This document shows positions 6,362-14,981 of a stretch of DNA of 64,000 bases, piece after piece. How positions within the stretch are numbered: the stretch's first letter is position 1; the number at the start of each line of letters is the position of its first letter. The notes below the pieces were generated by a model that was given only the letters and a program-made list of their open reading frames with translations, had not been told where the DNA came from and ran no database searches. Source of the stretch: Opitutaceae bacterium TAV5 (GTDB taxonomy: Bacteria > Verrucomicrobiota > Verrucomicrobiia > Opitutales > Opitutaceae); assembly GCA_000242935.3 (NCBI GenBank), contig CP007053.1, positions 5,255,001 to 5,319,000 of the forward strand. The letters run 5' to 3'. A program made the translations under genes and the position numbers.

Positions 6362-7726
6362 CTAAACCGGCACCTCGGCCCGGACGGTCGTGCCCGTGCC
6401 GGGCGCAGATTCGATGCTGAAACGCCCGCCGACCATCTCCACGCGCTCGCGCATGCCGATCAGCCCGAGGCGCTGGTTCCACCCGGCGGTCATGAGGCGC
6501 TTCACGTCGAACGCCTTGCCATCGTCGCTGATCTCCAGGCGCACGCCTCCCCGCACCTTGAGCAGGCGCACCGTCACCACGCGGGCGTGCGCGTGCCGGG
6601 CCACGTTGACGAGCGCCTCCTGCGCGACCCGGTAGAGCACCGTGCGCCTGTCGTGGTCCAGGACATCGGCGGCGGGCGAAGCGGTGAACCGGATGCTGCG
6701 GCCCTTCTTCCGGGGGAAGCCGTCGATGTAGGCGCACAGCGCCGGGACGAGGCCGAGGTCGTCCAGCATCGCGGGCCGGAGCTCGCGGGCGAAGCGGTGC
6801 ACGGTCCGCACCGACTTCTCGACCAGCCGGCGCAGGGGCGTGATTGTTTTACGGATACACTTCGGGTTGATCTCTGCCTCCTTGGTGAAATTGGCCAGGT
6901 GGACGATGATGCCCACGAGGATCTGTCCGATCTCGTCGTGCAACTCGCGGCTGATCTTCTTCCGCTGGTCCTCCTGCACCGTCAGGGCCTGGTGGGAGAT
7001 GCGGCGCAGTTTTTCCTGGAGTTGTCGCGATTGTTCCAGCAGCCGGCGGGTGTGCAGCTCGCTCTTCCTGAGGGCTGTCTCTGTCGCCTGGCGCCGGACG
7101 ATCTCCTCCTCCAGCCGCCGGTTCGAGGCGGCGAGGAGTTCGACGCGGCGTTGCGCCTCCTCCGCCTGCTTGCGCGCCTCGATGTTGGTGACCGCCACCC
7201 GGCAACAGGTGTCTGTACCAGCCCGGGGCGTGGCGGACGTGGCTTGCAGGTCCGCCCAAAAAACGGTCCGGTCGGCTCCCATCAGCGACATTTCGCAGGA
7301 CTGCCTTCCTTCCCCGGCGAAGATTTTCCCGAGAAAGTCGTTGAAGGCCGGCCGGCTCCGCGGCACCACGAACACCTGGAAGCGGCGCCGGGTGAGTTGG
7401 GATCGTTCGACCCCCAGCAAGGCGGCCCCGGTCAGGTTCACCTCAAGGATCAGGCCTTTTTCATCGAGGGAAAAATAGCCGACCGGGGCGAAGTCGTAGA
7501 GGTCGGTGTATTTTTCCAGGCCTTCCTCCACCCGGGCCTTGGCCTGCTTCAATTCCTCGTTCTGCAGCTCCAGTTCGATCTGGTGGATCTGCAGTTCCTG
7601 GACGAGCCGCTGCGAGTCGGCGTGGAGCGCGGTAGACGATTTCCGGGCCGGCCGCCGGCCGAGCCGGTCCTCGGCGCGGCGGCGTAGCGCGCCGGCGGCC
7701 TCCGTAGATGTCGGATGTTTTTTCAT
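6362..7726 (-). CDS. PAS-domain sensor histidine kinase, NarL/DegS class (HisKA_3)
   Basis: A 454-residue kinase without obvious transmembrane segments, so probably cytoplasmic. After a basic, coiled N-terminus comes a PAS domain (about residues 75-185, DLYDFAPVGYFSLDEKG), a coiled coil (about 185-250), the HisKA_3 dimerisation domain with phospho-acceptor His263 in ISRELHDEIGQIL, and a HATPase domain ending GLIGMRERVEMVGG and GTGTTV. The start at 7726 is chosen because ATG overlaps the TGA of the upstream CheB-PAS remnant (ATGA) and is preceded by GAGGAAA; a further in-frame Met lies at 7786. The probable partner is the divergent NarL-type regulator at 8529. Confidence 0.88.
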   Translation of the reverse strand: MKKHPTSTEAAGALRRRAEDRLGRRPARKSSTALHADSQRLVQELQIHQIELELQNEELKQAKARVEEGLEKYTDLYDFAPVGYFSLDEKGLILEVNLTGAALLGVERSQLTRRRFQVFVVPRSRPAFNDFLGKIFAGEGRQSCEMSLMGADRTVFWADLQATSATPRAGTDTCCRVAVTNIEARKQAEEAQRRVELLAASNRRLEEEIVRRQATETALRKSELHTRRLLEQSRQLQEKLRRISHQALTVQEDQRKKISRELHDEIGQILVGIIVHLANFTKEAEINPKCIRKTITPLRRLVEKSVRTVHRFARELRPAMLDDLGLVPALCAYIDGFPRKKGRSIRFTASPAADVLDHDRRTVLYRVAQEALVNVARHAHARVVTVRLLKVRGGVRLEISDDGKAFDVKRLMTAGWNQRLGLIGMRERVEMVGGRFSIESAPGTGTTVRAEVPV

Positions 7727-8160
7727 GGCCCGGGTTTCCTCGCGGCGGGCGCGGGTTTGCGGGGCTTTTTTTTCTTCGGATGGCATGGCAGACGCGGGGA
7801 GGCCCGGTCCGGGGCGCTGCGCCGCCCGGCCAGTTCCCCGGCCAGGCGGTCATGCTGCTCGCGCAGTTCGGCCTCCACTTTCCTGGATGCGGTTATATCG
7901 GTGAAGGGGATGACCACGCCGCCGATCCGGTTGTCCATGGTGCGATCCGTCACCTGCAGCACCTTCATGGGGGTGGCGCGCTGGAGCAGTTCCGGCATCA
8001 TGCCCTTCTGCGTGGGGTCCAGATGCTGGACGACCGCGAAGGCCATGCCGCAGTCCGGCGGCACCTGTTCGAAGAACTGCACGAGGGCCTCCAGGCCGCC
8101 GGCCGAGGCGCCGATGCCCACGATGGGGAAGAAACGATCCGTCGGTCGTTTGACTGGCAT
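7723..8160 (-). pseudogene. CheB-PAS remnant: internally deleted CheB/CheR/PAS hybrid sensor gene
   Basis: A 145-codon frame in two unrelated halves. Residues about 10-75 are the start of a CheB methylesterase domain (FFPIVGIGASAGGLEALVQF with the active-site serine, then AFAVVQHLDPTQKGMMPELL). The frame then jumps within a few residues to the end of a CheR-PAS module (DNRIGGVVIPFTDITASRK) and a basic tail. Intact CheB/CheR/PAS sensors have several hundred residues between these points, so a large in-frame deletion is inferred. The frame is still open and coupled to the kinase start, so it may persist mainly to drive kinase translation. An alternative is a functional mini-protein. Confidence 0.65.
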
Positions 8161-8528
8161 GGAGGGAGCGGGTGTGGCGCGCGGCGTCGTACGGGCGGGC
8201 CGCGTTTCTATGATTGGAGGGAAGTTGGATTTTTCAAAACGTGATCGCGCCTTCCCGTATCCGGGCGGCACCATCTTTGGATCTGCCCTCAGCAAATTCC
8301 ATCTGCGGGAACGTGTCCAGCCTGCGTCCGGCAAGCCCCCCCCTCAGGGCATTCAACTCAAGTCCATCGGTCATGCCTGCGGGAGAGGGTCGGGTTTTAC
8401 CCCATGTCAAACCTGGGGCCGAAATCTTATATAATGGAGGGGCACGGCGTCATTGCACCTGTCGTGCGGTAGCGGCCACACCGACAGACAGGCTGACTAC
8501 GTATCTAAAACAGTATTACAAATTCAGC
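8161..8528. other. Divergent intergenic region between kinase operon and response regulator
   Basis: This 368-base region lies between minus-strand sensor genes and the plus-strand regulator. It contains the CCCC/GGGG element at 8391-8418 and, just downstream, an exact TATAAT at 8430-8435. I see no good -35 box at normal spacing from that TATAAT, so a plus-strand promoter is only suggested. No small gene or RNA is recognisable. Confidence 0.4.
8391..8418 (+). promoter_or_regulatory. CGGGTTTTACCCCATG element with flanking CCCC...GGGG inverted repeat
   Basis: The first 16 bases match the site upstream of kaiC at 46583 at 15 of 16 positions, and both sites end in CTGGGG or CCGGGG so that CCCC and GGGG form a short inverted repeat. 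Here it lies 111 bases before the response-regulator ATG; at kaiC the gap is 107. A shared operator is inferred. Confidence 0.45.
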
Positions 8529-9191
8529 ATGAAAACACGAATCTACATCACCGATGACCATGCCCTGGTGCGTCGCGGCCTGGCGGCTATGATCGCGACG
8601 GAGTCCGATCTGGAGCTCTGCGGCGAGGCCGAGGATTGCGCCACCGCCACCAGCGAGGTGGGCAGGCTGCATCCCGATGTCGTGATCGTGGACATTTCCC
8701 TGCGCGGCAACAGCGGGCTCGAACTCATCAAGAACATCCGGGCGCTCGATCCCGCCATCCAGATCGTGGTGCTGTCGGTGCATGACGAGTCCGTCTATGC
8801 CTTGCGCGTGCTCAAGGCGGGCGCCAGGGCCTACGTGATGAAGCAGGACATCGCGACCCGGGTGCTCGACGCGATCCGCAAGGTTCGCAAGGGCCAGATG
8901 TTCGTAAGCGAACGCGTTTCCAGCCAGATGCTCAGCCACCTGGTCAAGGGACCGGCTGCGGAGAGCGATTCGCCGGTCGCCGGCCTCAGCGACCGGGAAC
9001 TCGAGGTGGTCACACTCATCGGCTCGGGCCTGGCCACGCGCGAGATCGCGGCCCGCCTCCACATGAGCGTGAAAACCGTCGAGACGCACCGGGCTCACAT
9101 CAAGACCAAGATCCACCTCGATACCGCCTCCCAGCTCGTGCAGTTCTGCGTGCGCTGGGTGGAGGACTGCAAGCGCATGCCGGCGAATTGA
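8529..9191 (+). CDS. NarL/FixJ-family response regulator
   Basis: A 220-residue transcription regulator. The receiver domain (1-120) has the acidic pair DD at 9-10, phospho-acceptor Asp55 in VIVDISLRG, and the conserved Ser and Lys (VVLSVHD, YVMKQD). The LuxR-type helix-turn-helix domain (about 150-215) carries LSDRELEVVTLI and REIAARLHMSVKTVETHRAHI. The ATG at 8529 is chosen because it opens exactly at the receiver domain; the frame extends upstream without homology. The divergent HisKA_3 kinase at 7726 is the likely partner. Its location beside the exosortase locus makes it a candidate controller of the PEP-CTERM or polysaccharide genes, which is an inference only. Confidence 0.92.
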   Translation: MKTRIYITDDHALVRRGLAAMIATESDLELCGEAEDCATATSEVGRLHPDVVIVDISLRGNSGLELIKNIRALDPAIQIVVLSVHDESVYALRVLKAGARAYVMKQDIATRVLDAIRKVRKGQMFVSERVSSQMLSHLVKGPAAESDSPVAGLSDRELEVVTLIGSGLATREIAARLHMSVKTVETHRAHIKTKIHLDTASQLVQFCVRWVEDCKRMPAN

Positions 9192-9192
9192 C

Positions 9193-9232
9193 CGGCGGCC
9201 AGGCCCGGTATCGGGGAATCCCCTGGCCGCCG
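9193..9232 (+). promoter_or_regulatory. Hairpin with 11-bp stem carrying the GGTATCGGGGAATCCCC motif in its loop
   Basis: CGGCGGCCAGG (9193-9203) pairs perfectly with CCTGGCCGCCG (9222-9232), leaving an 18-base loop that contains most of the motif shared with 5335 and 10667. It starts right after the response-regulator stop and lies about 110 bases before the WcaI-like gene. It may end the regulator transcript (no T run follows) or act as a control site for the next gene. Confidence 0.45.
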
Positions 9233-9339
9233 CCTGCGGATAACTTCTCCCATGACCGGCGGATGCCCCGATGGCGCGCGCGCCGCGTTGTCGCCAGGAT
9301 GTAGCCCGATGAATATATCGGCCAGAAAAGGGGGGCGGG

Positions 9340-10629
9340 GTGAACATCGTTTTATGGGGCATCAACTATGCGCCCGAGTCCGTCGGCATCGCGCCCTTCA
9401 ACCGGGAACTGTGCGAGCACCTGTCCGCCTGCGGCCACCGGGTCTCGGCCGTCACCTCGTTTCCCTACTATCCCCACTGGCGGAAAGAGCCCGGCGACCG
9501 CGGCCGGTGGCATCGCGCCGAACTGATCGGCGGGGTGGACGTGTATCGGTGCTGGTGTTACGTGCCCGCCATGGCGACGACGTTGCGGCGCATCGCGCAC
9601 GAACTGAGCTTCGGGCTGGTCTCCCTGCTGCGCATCCTGGCGCTGCCGCGGGCGGATGTCTATGTGGTCGTCAGCCCGCCGCTCGGCCTCGGCTTCTTTG
9701 CCTGGATTGCCACGACGTTGAAGCGGAGCCGGTTCGTCTTTCACGTGCAGGATCTCCAGCCGGACGCGGCCGTGGGGCTCGGCATGCTCCGGCGCGGCTG
9801 GCTGGTGCGCGCGCTCTACGGTCTCGAACGGCTGGCCTACGCGAAGGCGGCAATGGTGTCGGGTATCTCCCAGGGCATGATGGCGGCCTTTTACCGGAAA
9901 GGAGTGCCGGCGGAGAAGCGCAGTCTGCTGCCCAACTGGCTGCGCCTCGCGCCCGCGCCGGCTTCCGGCCGGAAAAATCGCGCCGATGCCCGACGCTTCT
10001 TCGGCGTCGCTGACGACGCGCTGCTGGCGGTCTACGCCGGCAATCTCGGACGGAAGCAGGGACTGGAAATCGTGATCGAGGCGGCGGCCCTGCTGCGAAC
10101 CCTGCCGCCCGCCGGCGCCGCCCGGGTGGCGTTGATCATTGCCGGGGACGGCGCGGCGCGGTCCGGCATCGAGCAATGCCTGCGTGCCCATCCGGGGGTA
10201 AATGTGCAATTGCTGCCGCTGCTCGACGACGACGATTATGGTGCCTTGCTCGGAGCCGCGGACGTGGCCCTGATCACCCAGACGGGCGGCTCCGGGCAGT
10301 TCTTCTTTCCGAGCAAGCTGATCTCGGTGCTGGCGGCCGGTCTGCCGGTGGTGGCGGTGGCCGACGAGGACAGCGAACTCGCCGGCGCGGTCCGCGCCGG
10401 CGGCTTCGGCTGCACGGTGCGGCCGGGTCACGCCGCCGGCCTGGCCTCGGTGTTGCGCAGGCTGGGCGAATCCCGGGCGGAGCTCGATGCGTGGGGCGCG
10501 CACACGGGCTGGGTCCGGCAATTTTCCCGGGAGGCCATCCTGCCGCGCTTCCAGCAGGTGCTGCTGGAGGCCGCCCGGGTGAGCGGGGAGAAGCCGGCGG
10601 ATGAACCCGAGGCGATCCTGCCGGCCTGA
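9340..10629 (+). CDS. WcaI-like family 4 glycosyltransferase
   Basis: A 429-residue GT-B glycosyltransferase. The N-terminal Rossmann half opens NIVLWGINYAPESVGIAPFN and contains VTSFPYYPHW, both characteristic of the WcaI (colanic acid) group. The C-terminal half has YAGNLGRKQGLEIVIEAA and FFFPSKLISVLAAGLPVVAV, the donor-binding region. The start is GTG at 9340, preceded by a GGGGGGCGGG run. It transfers a sugar from a nucleotide-sugar donor in the cytoplasm; donor and acceptor are not predictable. It is followed by the exosortase and TPR genes on the same strand, so it probably belongs to the polysaccharide/exosortase locus rather than to the two-component pair before it. Confidence 0.85.
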   Translation: MNIVLWGINYAPESVGIAPFNRELCEHLSACGHRVSAVTSFPYYPHWRKEPGDRGRWHRAELIGGVDVYRCWCYVPAMATTLRRIAHELSFGLVSLLRILALPRADVYVVVSPPLGLGFFAWIATTLKRSRFVFHVQDLQPDAAVGLGMLRRGWLVRALYGLERLAYAKAAMVSGISQGMMAAFYRKGVPAEKRSLLPNWLRLAPAPASGRKNRADARRFFGVADDALLAVYAGNLGRKQGLEIVIEAAALLRTLPPAGAARVALIIAGDGAARSGIEQCLRAHPGVNVQLLPLLDDDDYGALLGAADVALITQTGGSGQFFFPSKLISVLAAGLPVVAVADEDSELAGAVRAGGFGCTVRPGHAAGLASVLRRLGESRAELDAWGAHTGWVRQFSREAILPRFQQVLLEAARVSGEKPADEPEAILPA

Positions 10630-10666
10630 GCCGCCCGTCCCTCCGGACCGGCCGATGCCCGCGTAA

Positions 10667-10682
10667 GGGATTCCCCGATACC
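10667..10682 (+). promoter_or_regulatory. GGGATTCCCCGATACC motif upstream of the exosortase gene
   Basis: The sixteen bases are the exact reverse complement of 9207-9222. The site lies 43 bases before the preferred exosortase start. Together with the 5335 copy this gives three near-identical intergenic occurrences within 5.4 kb, all before genes of the exosortase/PEP-CTERM locus. Confidence 0.45.
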
Positions 10683-10725
10683 GGTGACGCTCGCGTATCC
10701 CGCGCGACCGGCGGAAAATCCAGCC

Positions 10726-12351
10726 ATGACAACAAGCTGCAACGCGGGCGGGACGTCGTGGGTGAAGGGCTGGCCCGACCACCTGCGGAACCAGCCGCGC
10801 ATCGCCTGGGTGCCGACGGCCGCGCTGCTCGGGTTGCTGTGGTTGCTCATTTTCAACCAGCAACGGCTGGAGTGGACCGTCAATGTGGTCTATGCCTACG
10901 GCTGGGCCGTGCCGGCGCTGGCGCTGTATCTCCTCTGGGAACGCTGGCGGACGCGGCCCGCGCGGCGGATACTGCCCGCGCCCGCGACCATGGCGCTGCT
11001 GCTTCTGGCGGGCGCGCTGCTGGCCGCCTGTCTGCCGGTGCGGGTCATCCAGGAGGCCAATCCCGACTGGGTGAAAATCAACTGGATCTTCGCCGCGCTC
11101 GGCGTCGGCCTGTCGTGGCTCGCCCTCGCAGTGCACGGCGGCGTGCGTTACGCGCTCCATTTCACTTTCCCGCTGCTGTTCTGCTTCACCGCGCTGCCCT
11201 GGCCGGTGTGGATGGAGACCTCCCTCGTGCAGGAGCTGATGCGCGTCAACGCGGCGATCTGCGCCGAGGTGCTGACGTTGTCCGGCACGCCGGCCATGGC
11301 CCAGGGCAACCTCATCCAGGTGGCCGACCGCTGGGTCAACGTCGAGGAGGCGTGCAGCGGCATCCGCTCGCTCCAGACCGCGTTCATGATGTCCCTTTTC
11401 CTCGGCGAACTGCACCGCCTCACCCTCGTCCGGCGGGCGGGGCTGGTTGCGGTCTCCTTCGCCGTCGCGTTTTTTATCAATATCCTGCGCACCCTGCTGC
11501 TGACCCGGCTGACGGCCACCGAGGGCCTGGCCGAACGCTGGCACGACACGATCGGGGTGGTCTCGATGGTCGTCTGCCTGGCGGCGCTGTGGGCCGTCTC
11601 CGAAGGCTTTCGCTGGCGTCGTACGCCGGTCGCGCCGCCGCCATCCGGCCCGGCGGCGGAGCCCGCGGAGGCCATGCGCCGCGCGCCCTTCCCGTGGTGG
11701 TTTGCGCTGGCGGGGATCGCTTGGCTGATCTCGGCGGAGGCGCTCACCGGTTTCTGGTATCGCTGGCACGAGAGCCGGGTGCCGCCCGCCGTGCCCTGGC
11801 AGGTGGTCTGGCCGGTGGACGCCCCGCGTTACCGGAAAGGCGAGTTCGCGGAGCGCACGCTGGCGCTGCTCAAGTTCAACGAGGGCGCGACGGCCTCATG
11901 GGTGGCCGAGGGCGGGCATCCCTGGCAGATGTATGCCCTCGAATGGCGGCCGGGCCGGGTCTCGAAGTTTCTTTCCAGCTCGCATTACCCGACCGTGTGC
12001 CTGCCGGCGACGGGGCTGGAATTCGTGGCCGAACTCGGGGCCTGGGACTGCGAGGTCAACGGCATCCGGCTTCCGTTCACGATCTATCTTTTCAGCCAGG
12101 GAGGGCGCGACGTGTATGTGTTCCACGCGATCATCGAGGATCGCCCGCTGCGGCCGGGGGAGAGCGTCTCTTACCGGCAGGTGGATTCGTCGGAACGGCT
12201 CCGCTCCGTCTGGCACGGCGAACGCAACCTCGGACAGCGCGTCATCGGCATCGCGCTGCTCTCCGCCACCTCCCCGGCCGATGCGCGCGCCGTCGTCGAG
12301 CGCGTCCTGCACACGATGATCCGTCCCGGCGTGGCGACCGCCTCCCTTTGA
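10726..12351 (+). CDS. Exosortase with C-terminal EpsI-like domain
   Basis: A 541-residue membrane protein. The N-terminal part has about eight transmembrane segments and the exosortase catalytic triad: Cys210 in EEACSGIRSLQ, Arg255 in NILRT and His273 in WHDTIG. The part after about residue 330 has one more membrane segment and an EpsI-type (DUF3485) periplasmic domain with SSHYPTVCLPATG and YVFHAIIEDR. Exosortases cleave PEP-CTERM tails at the inner membrane; the two PEP-CTERM proteins at 5443 and 15977 are obvious substrates. The ATG at 10726 is preferred over an in-frame GTG at 10684 because the latter adds residues without a clear role. The gene ends 8 bases before the TPR gene. Confidence 0.9.
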   Translation: MTTSCNAGGTSWVKGWPDHLRNQPRIAWVPTAALLGLLWLLIFNQQRLEWTVNVVYAYGWAVPALALYLLWERWRTRPARRILPAPATMALLLLAGALLAACLPVRVIQEANPDWVKINWIFAALGVGLSWLALAVHGGVRYALHFTFPLLFCFTALPWPVWMETSLVQELMRVNAAICAEVLTLSGTPAMAQGNLIQVADRWVNVEEACSGIRSLQTAFMMSLFLGELHRLTLVRRAGLVAVSFAVAFFINILRTLLLTRLTATEGLAERWHDTIGVVSMVVCLAALWAVSEGFRWRRTPVAPPPSGPAAEPAEAMRRAPFPWWFALAGIAWLISAEALTGFWYRWHESRVPPAVPWQVVWPVDAPRYRKGEFAERTLALLKFNEGATASWVAEGGHPWQMYALEWRPGRVSKFLSSSHYPTVCLPATGLEFVAELGAWDCEVNGIRLPFTIYLFSQGGRDVYVFHAIIEDRPLRPGESVSYRQVDSSERLRSVWHGERNLGQRVIGIALLSATSPADARAVVERVLHTMIRPGVATASL

Positions 12352-12359
12352 AAAACACC

Positions 12360-14981
12360 ATGAAAATCACCCGAACCCGATGGAAACGCCGGTGCGCGGG
12401 CGGCCTGCTCGCCCTCCTCCTGCTGGGCGCCGGTTACGCCGGCGGCCGCCACTACGCCTGGCCGGCGGTCAAGGCGTGGCGCGTCGAGCGCATGAACCGC
12501 GACGCCCGCGCCTTTCTCGCGGACGGCGACCTGCCCAACGCCCTGATGGCGGCGCGCAAAAGCCTGCAAGCCTCGACCCGCAACCCCGACGCATGGCGCA
12601 TCGCCGCGGAGGCGTCGGCGGCGCGGGATCGGCCCGACGCGGTGTGGTATCAGGAAAACCTCTGCCGCGAGGAACCGACCTGGGAAAACCAGCGCGAACT
12701 CATCCGGCTCGCCCTGCGTTTCGGCGTGCCGGGCAATGCGCTCGCCGCGCTCGAGACCGTGGCCGGGGAGGCGCGCTCCGGCGCGGAGTTCCACCGGCTG
12801 GCCGCGGAGGTTTACCGGCGTCTCGGCCGGCCGGCCGAGGCCGCATCGCACCTCCTCGAACTGACGCGCCTGGAACCGGCCGACGGCGCCGCGCAGCTCG
12901 ACCTCGCCGGGATCGGGCTGGCGGCCGATCCGCAGCGCACGGACCGGGCGCTGCGCGCCCGCGTGCTCGCGCTGGCCGACCAGCCTGAACTCCGCGTGCG
13001 CGCCCTCACACTGCTGCTCCGCGAAAACGTGGCGGCGCAGGCGACCGACGGCACCGGGGAACTCGTGCGCCGTCTGCAGGCGGAGCCGGAGCCGGACGTG
13101 ACCGGGAGCCTGCTCATGATCGAGGCGCGGGTCCTGCTCGGCTCGCCCGACGCCGGACCCGCGCTCGCCCGCCTCCAGGCGGAGGTGGCCGACCGGCCCG
13201 CCGAGGCGGCCCGCGTGCTGGCCTTCCTCGTTCGCTCGGGGCGGGCCGGGGAGGCCCGCCGGTGGTTCGACTTGCTGCCGGAGGAAACCCGCGCGGACGA
13301 GGATGCACGGCACGCGCAGGCCGAGGCGCTGCTCGCGCTCGGCGACGCGCCCGCGCTGGAGGCGGCGCTCCGCGCCGTCCGCTGGCCGAAACACGAATAC
13401 CTGCGCAACGCCCTGCTCGCCCACGCCTGCCGGGCGCAGGGCCGCGCCGCGGAGTTCGCGGAGGCGTGGAACCTGGCGCTGATCGACGCGGGTTCCGATA
13501 CCGGCAAGGCCGTCGCGCTGCTGGCGCGCACGGAAGAATGGCGGTGGGTCAACGAACGGCACGACGTCATCTGGAGCCTCTTCGCGCTCGTGCCGGACAA
13601 TGCCTCGGTGCAGCAGGCGCTGCTCCTCTGGGAGCGCCACCGGGGCAACACCGCCGGTCTCCACCGGCTTTTCACCCGCATCGTGGAGGTTTCGCCCGGC
13701 GACGAGGCGGCGCGCAACAACCTCGCCTACACCAGCCTGCTCCTCGACACCAATGTGGCGCGCGCGGGGCTCATCGCGGCGGAGCTGGTCAAGGCGTATC
13801 CAGATAACACCTACTTCGGAACTACACAGGCGCTGGCACTTTGCAAGCAGGGGCGCGCGGCCGAGGCGCTCGCCCTCCTCGATTCCATGTCCTCCGGCGA
13901 GCGTGCCGAACCCGTGCGCGCGGTGCTCCGCGCCTGGTGCCTCGCCTCCCTGGGGCGGACGTTGCCGGCGTCCTATCTCCTGGATAGCGTGGCTCTCCCG
14001 GCTTTGCTGCCCGAGGAGAGGCGCATCGCCGGCGACGTGCGGGCGGAGATCGCGCGGCGCGATCTCGTCCAGGGCAACCGCTCGCGGCTGCTTGCGATCC
14101 GGGAGGGCCGCGAGCCGGGCGCCGGGGGGGGGGCTGGCTGGCTGGCCTGGGTCGATGCCGGGACCCGCGATGCGGCGAGCACCGACATGCAACTGGCCGA
14201 CTCGCTCTACGCCGGGGCGGACCGGACCGGGCTGCGCGCCCTGCTGCGCGCGGCCGACTGGAAGGAGGAAAATCACCTGCGCTCGGCCTTGCTGGCGTGG
14301 GTGTCCCGCCAGGACGGCGACCTGTCGCAAAGCCGGGACGCGTGGCGGCAGGCGCTGGCCCTGGCGGACCGGAGCACGGCCCGGTTGGCGAATCTCCGGG
14401 CGCTGGCGACCCGGTGGCAATGGGACGTCGAGCGGCTGGAAACGCTCAATCGCATCTTCGAGCGCGACGCCTCCGACAAACGGCTGCTCGCGGAGTTGCT
14501 GGCGCATTACCGCGAGGTGCGGCGCACGCCCGAGCTGTTGCGGGTGCTGGGCCTGTATCTGGCCGGCCACTCCGGGCCGGTGGACGACGAGGCGGTGGCC
14601 CATGCCTACTACAGCCTGCTGCTCGACTCCAACGTGGCGCGCGCCCAGGTGACGGCGCGCCGCGCGTTCGAGGCGGCGCCGGAGGACACCGTGCGGCGGC
14701 TGGTCCATGCGTTTTCGCTTTCGAAGCAGCGTCGCGCGGCGGAGGCCCGGGCGCTGCTCGCCGGGGTCGGTCCCGATGCCGTTTCCGGACTCGTGCCGGT
14801 CCCCCTGCTGCGCGCCGTGATCGAGATGCAGTCCGGCGATACCGAAGCGGCCCGGGCGAGCCTTGCGCGGACCGACCTCGAGGCCGCCCTGCCCGAGGAG
14901 GCCGCGCTCGCGGAGCGGGTTTCCCGCCAACTCGCGGCGCAGTCCGTCACCGCCGCCGCCATCACGCCTCCACGGACGTGA
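12360..14981 (+). CDS. Membrane-anchored TPR protein of the exosortase locus
   Basis: An 873-residue, alanine-rich helical protein. A membrane anchor near residues 13-32 is followed by many TPR-like repeats, so the bulk probably faces the periplasm. Two related blocks stand out: NNLAYTSLLLDTNVARAGLI near residue 452 and HAYYSLLLDSNVARAQVT near 747, each followed by a similar helix pair, indicating an internal duplication. Large TPR proteins often neighbour exosortase genes and are thought to organise export of the polysaccharide or sorted proteins. It directly follows the exosortase. Its last 20 bases overlap the convergent glycosyltransferase gene. Confidence 0.8.
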   Translation: MKITRTRWKRRCAGGLLALLLLGAGYAGGRHYAWPAVKAWRVERMNRDARAFLADGDLPNALMAARKSLQASTRNPDAWRIAAEASAARDRPDAVWYQENLCREEPTWENQRELIRLALRFGVPGNALAALETVAGEARSGAEFHRLAAEVYRRLGRPAEAASHLLELTRLEPADGAAQLDLAGIGLAADPQRTDRALRARVLALADQPELRVRALTLLLRENVAAQATDGTGELVRRLQAEPEPDVTGSLLMIEARVLLGSPDAGPALARLQAEVADRPAEAARVLAFLVRSGRAGEARRWFDLLPEETRADEDARHAQAEALLALGDAPALEAALRAVRWPKHEYLRNALLAHACRAQGRAAEFAEAWNLALIDAGSDTGKAVALLARTEEWRWVNERHDVIWSLFALVPDNASVQQALLLWERHRGNTAGLHRLFTRIVEVSPGDEAARNNLAYTSLLLDTNVARAGLIAAELVKAYPDNTYFGTTQALALCKQGRAAEALALLDSMSSGERAEPVRAVLRAWCLASLGRTLPASYLLDSVALPALLPEERRIAGDVRAEIARRDLVQGNRSRLLAIREGREPGAGGGAGWLAWVDAGTRDAASTDMQLADSLYAGADRTGLRALLRAADWKEENHLRSALLAWVSRQDGDLSQSRDAWRQALALADRSTARLANLRALATRWQWDVERLETLNRIFERDASDKRLLAELLAHYREVRRTPELLRVLGLYLAGHSGPVDDEAVAHAYYSLLLDSNVARAQVTARRAFEAAPEDTVRRLVHAFSLSKQRRAAEARALLAGVGPDAVSGLVPVPLLRAVIEMQSGDTEAARASLARTDLEAALPEEAALAERVSRQLAAQSVTAAAITPPRT

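Noticed and set aside
10758-14981. A 1407-codon plus-strand frame spanning the exosortase and TPR genes
   Set aside because: Its first part is Arg/Ala/Gly-rich translation in the wrong frame of the exosortase; it only becomes meaningful when it enters the TPR gene at 12360.
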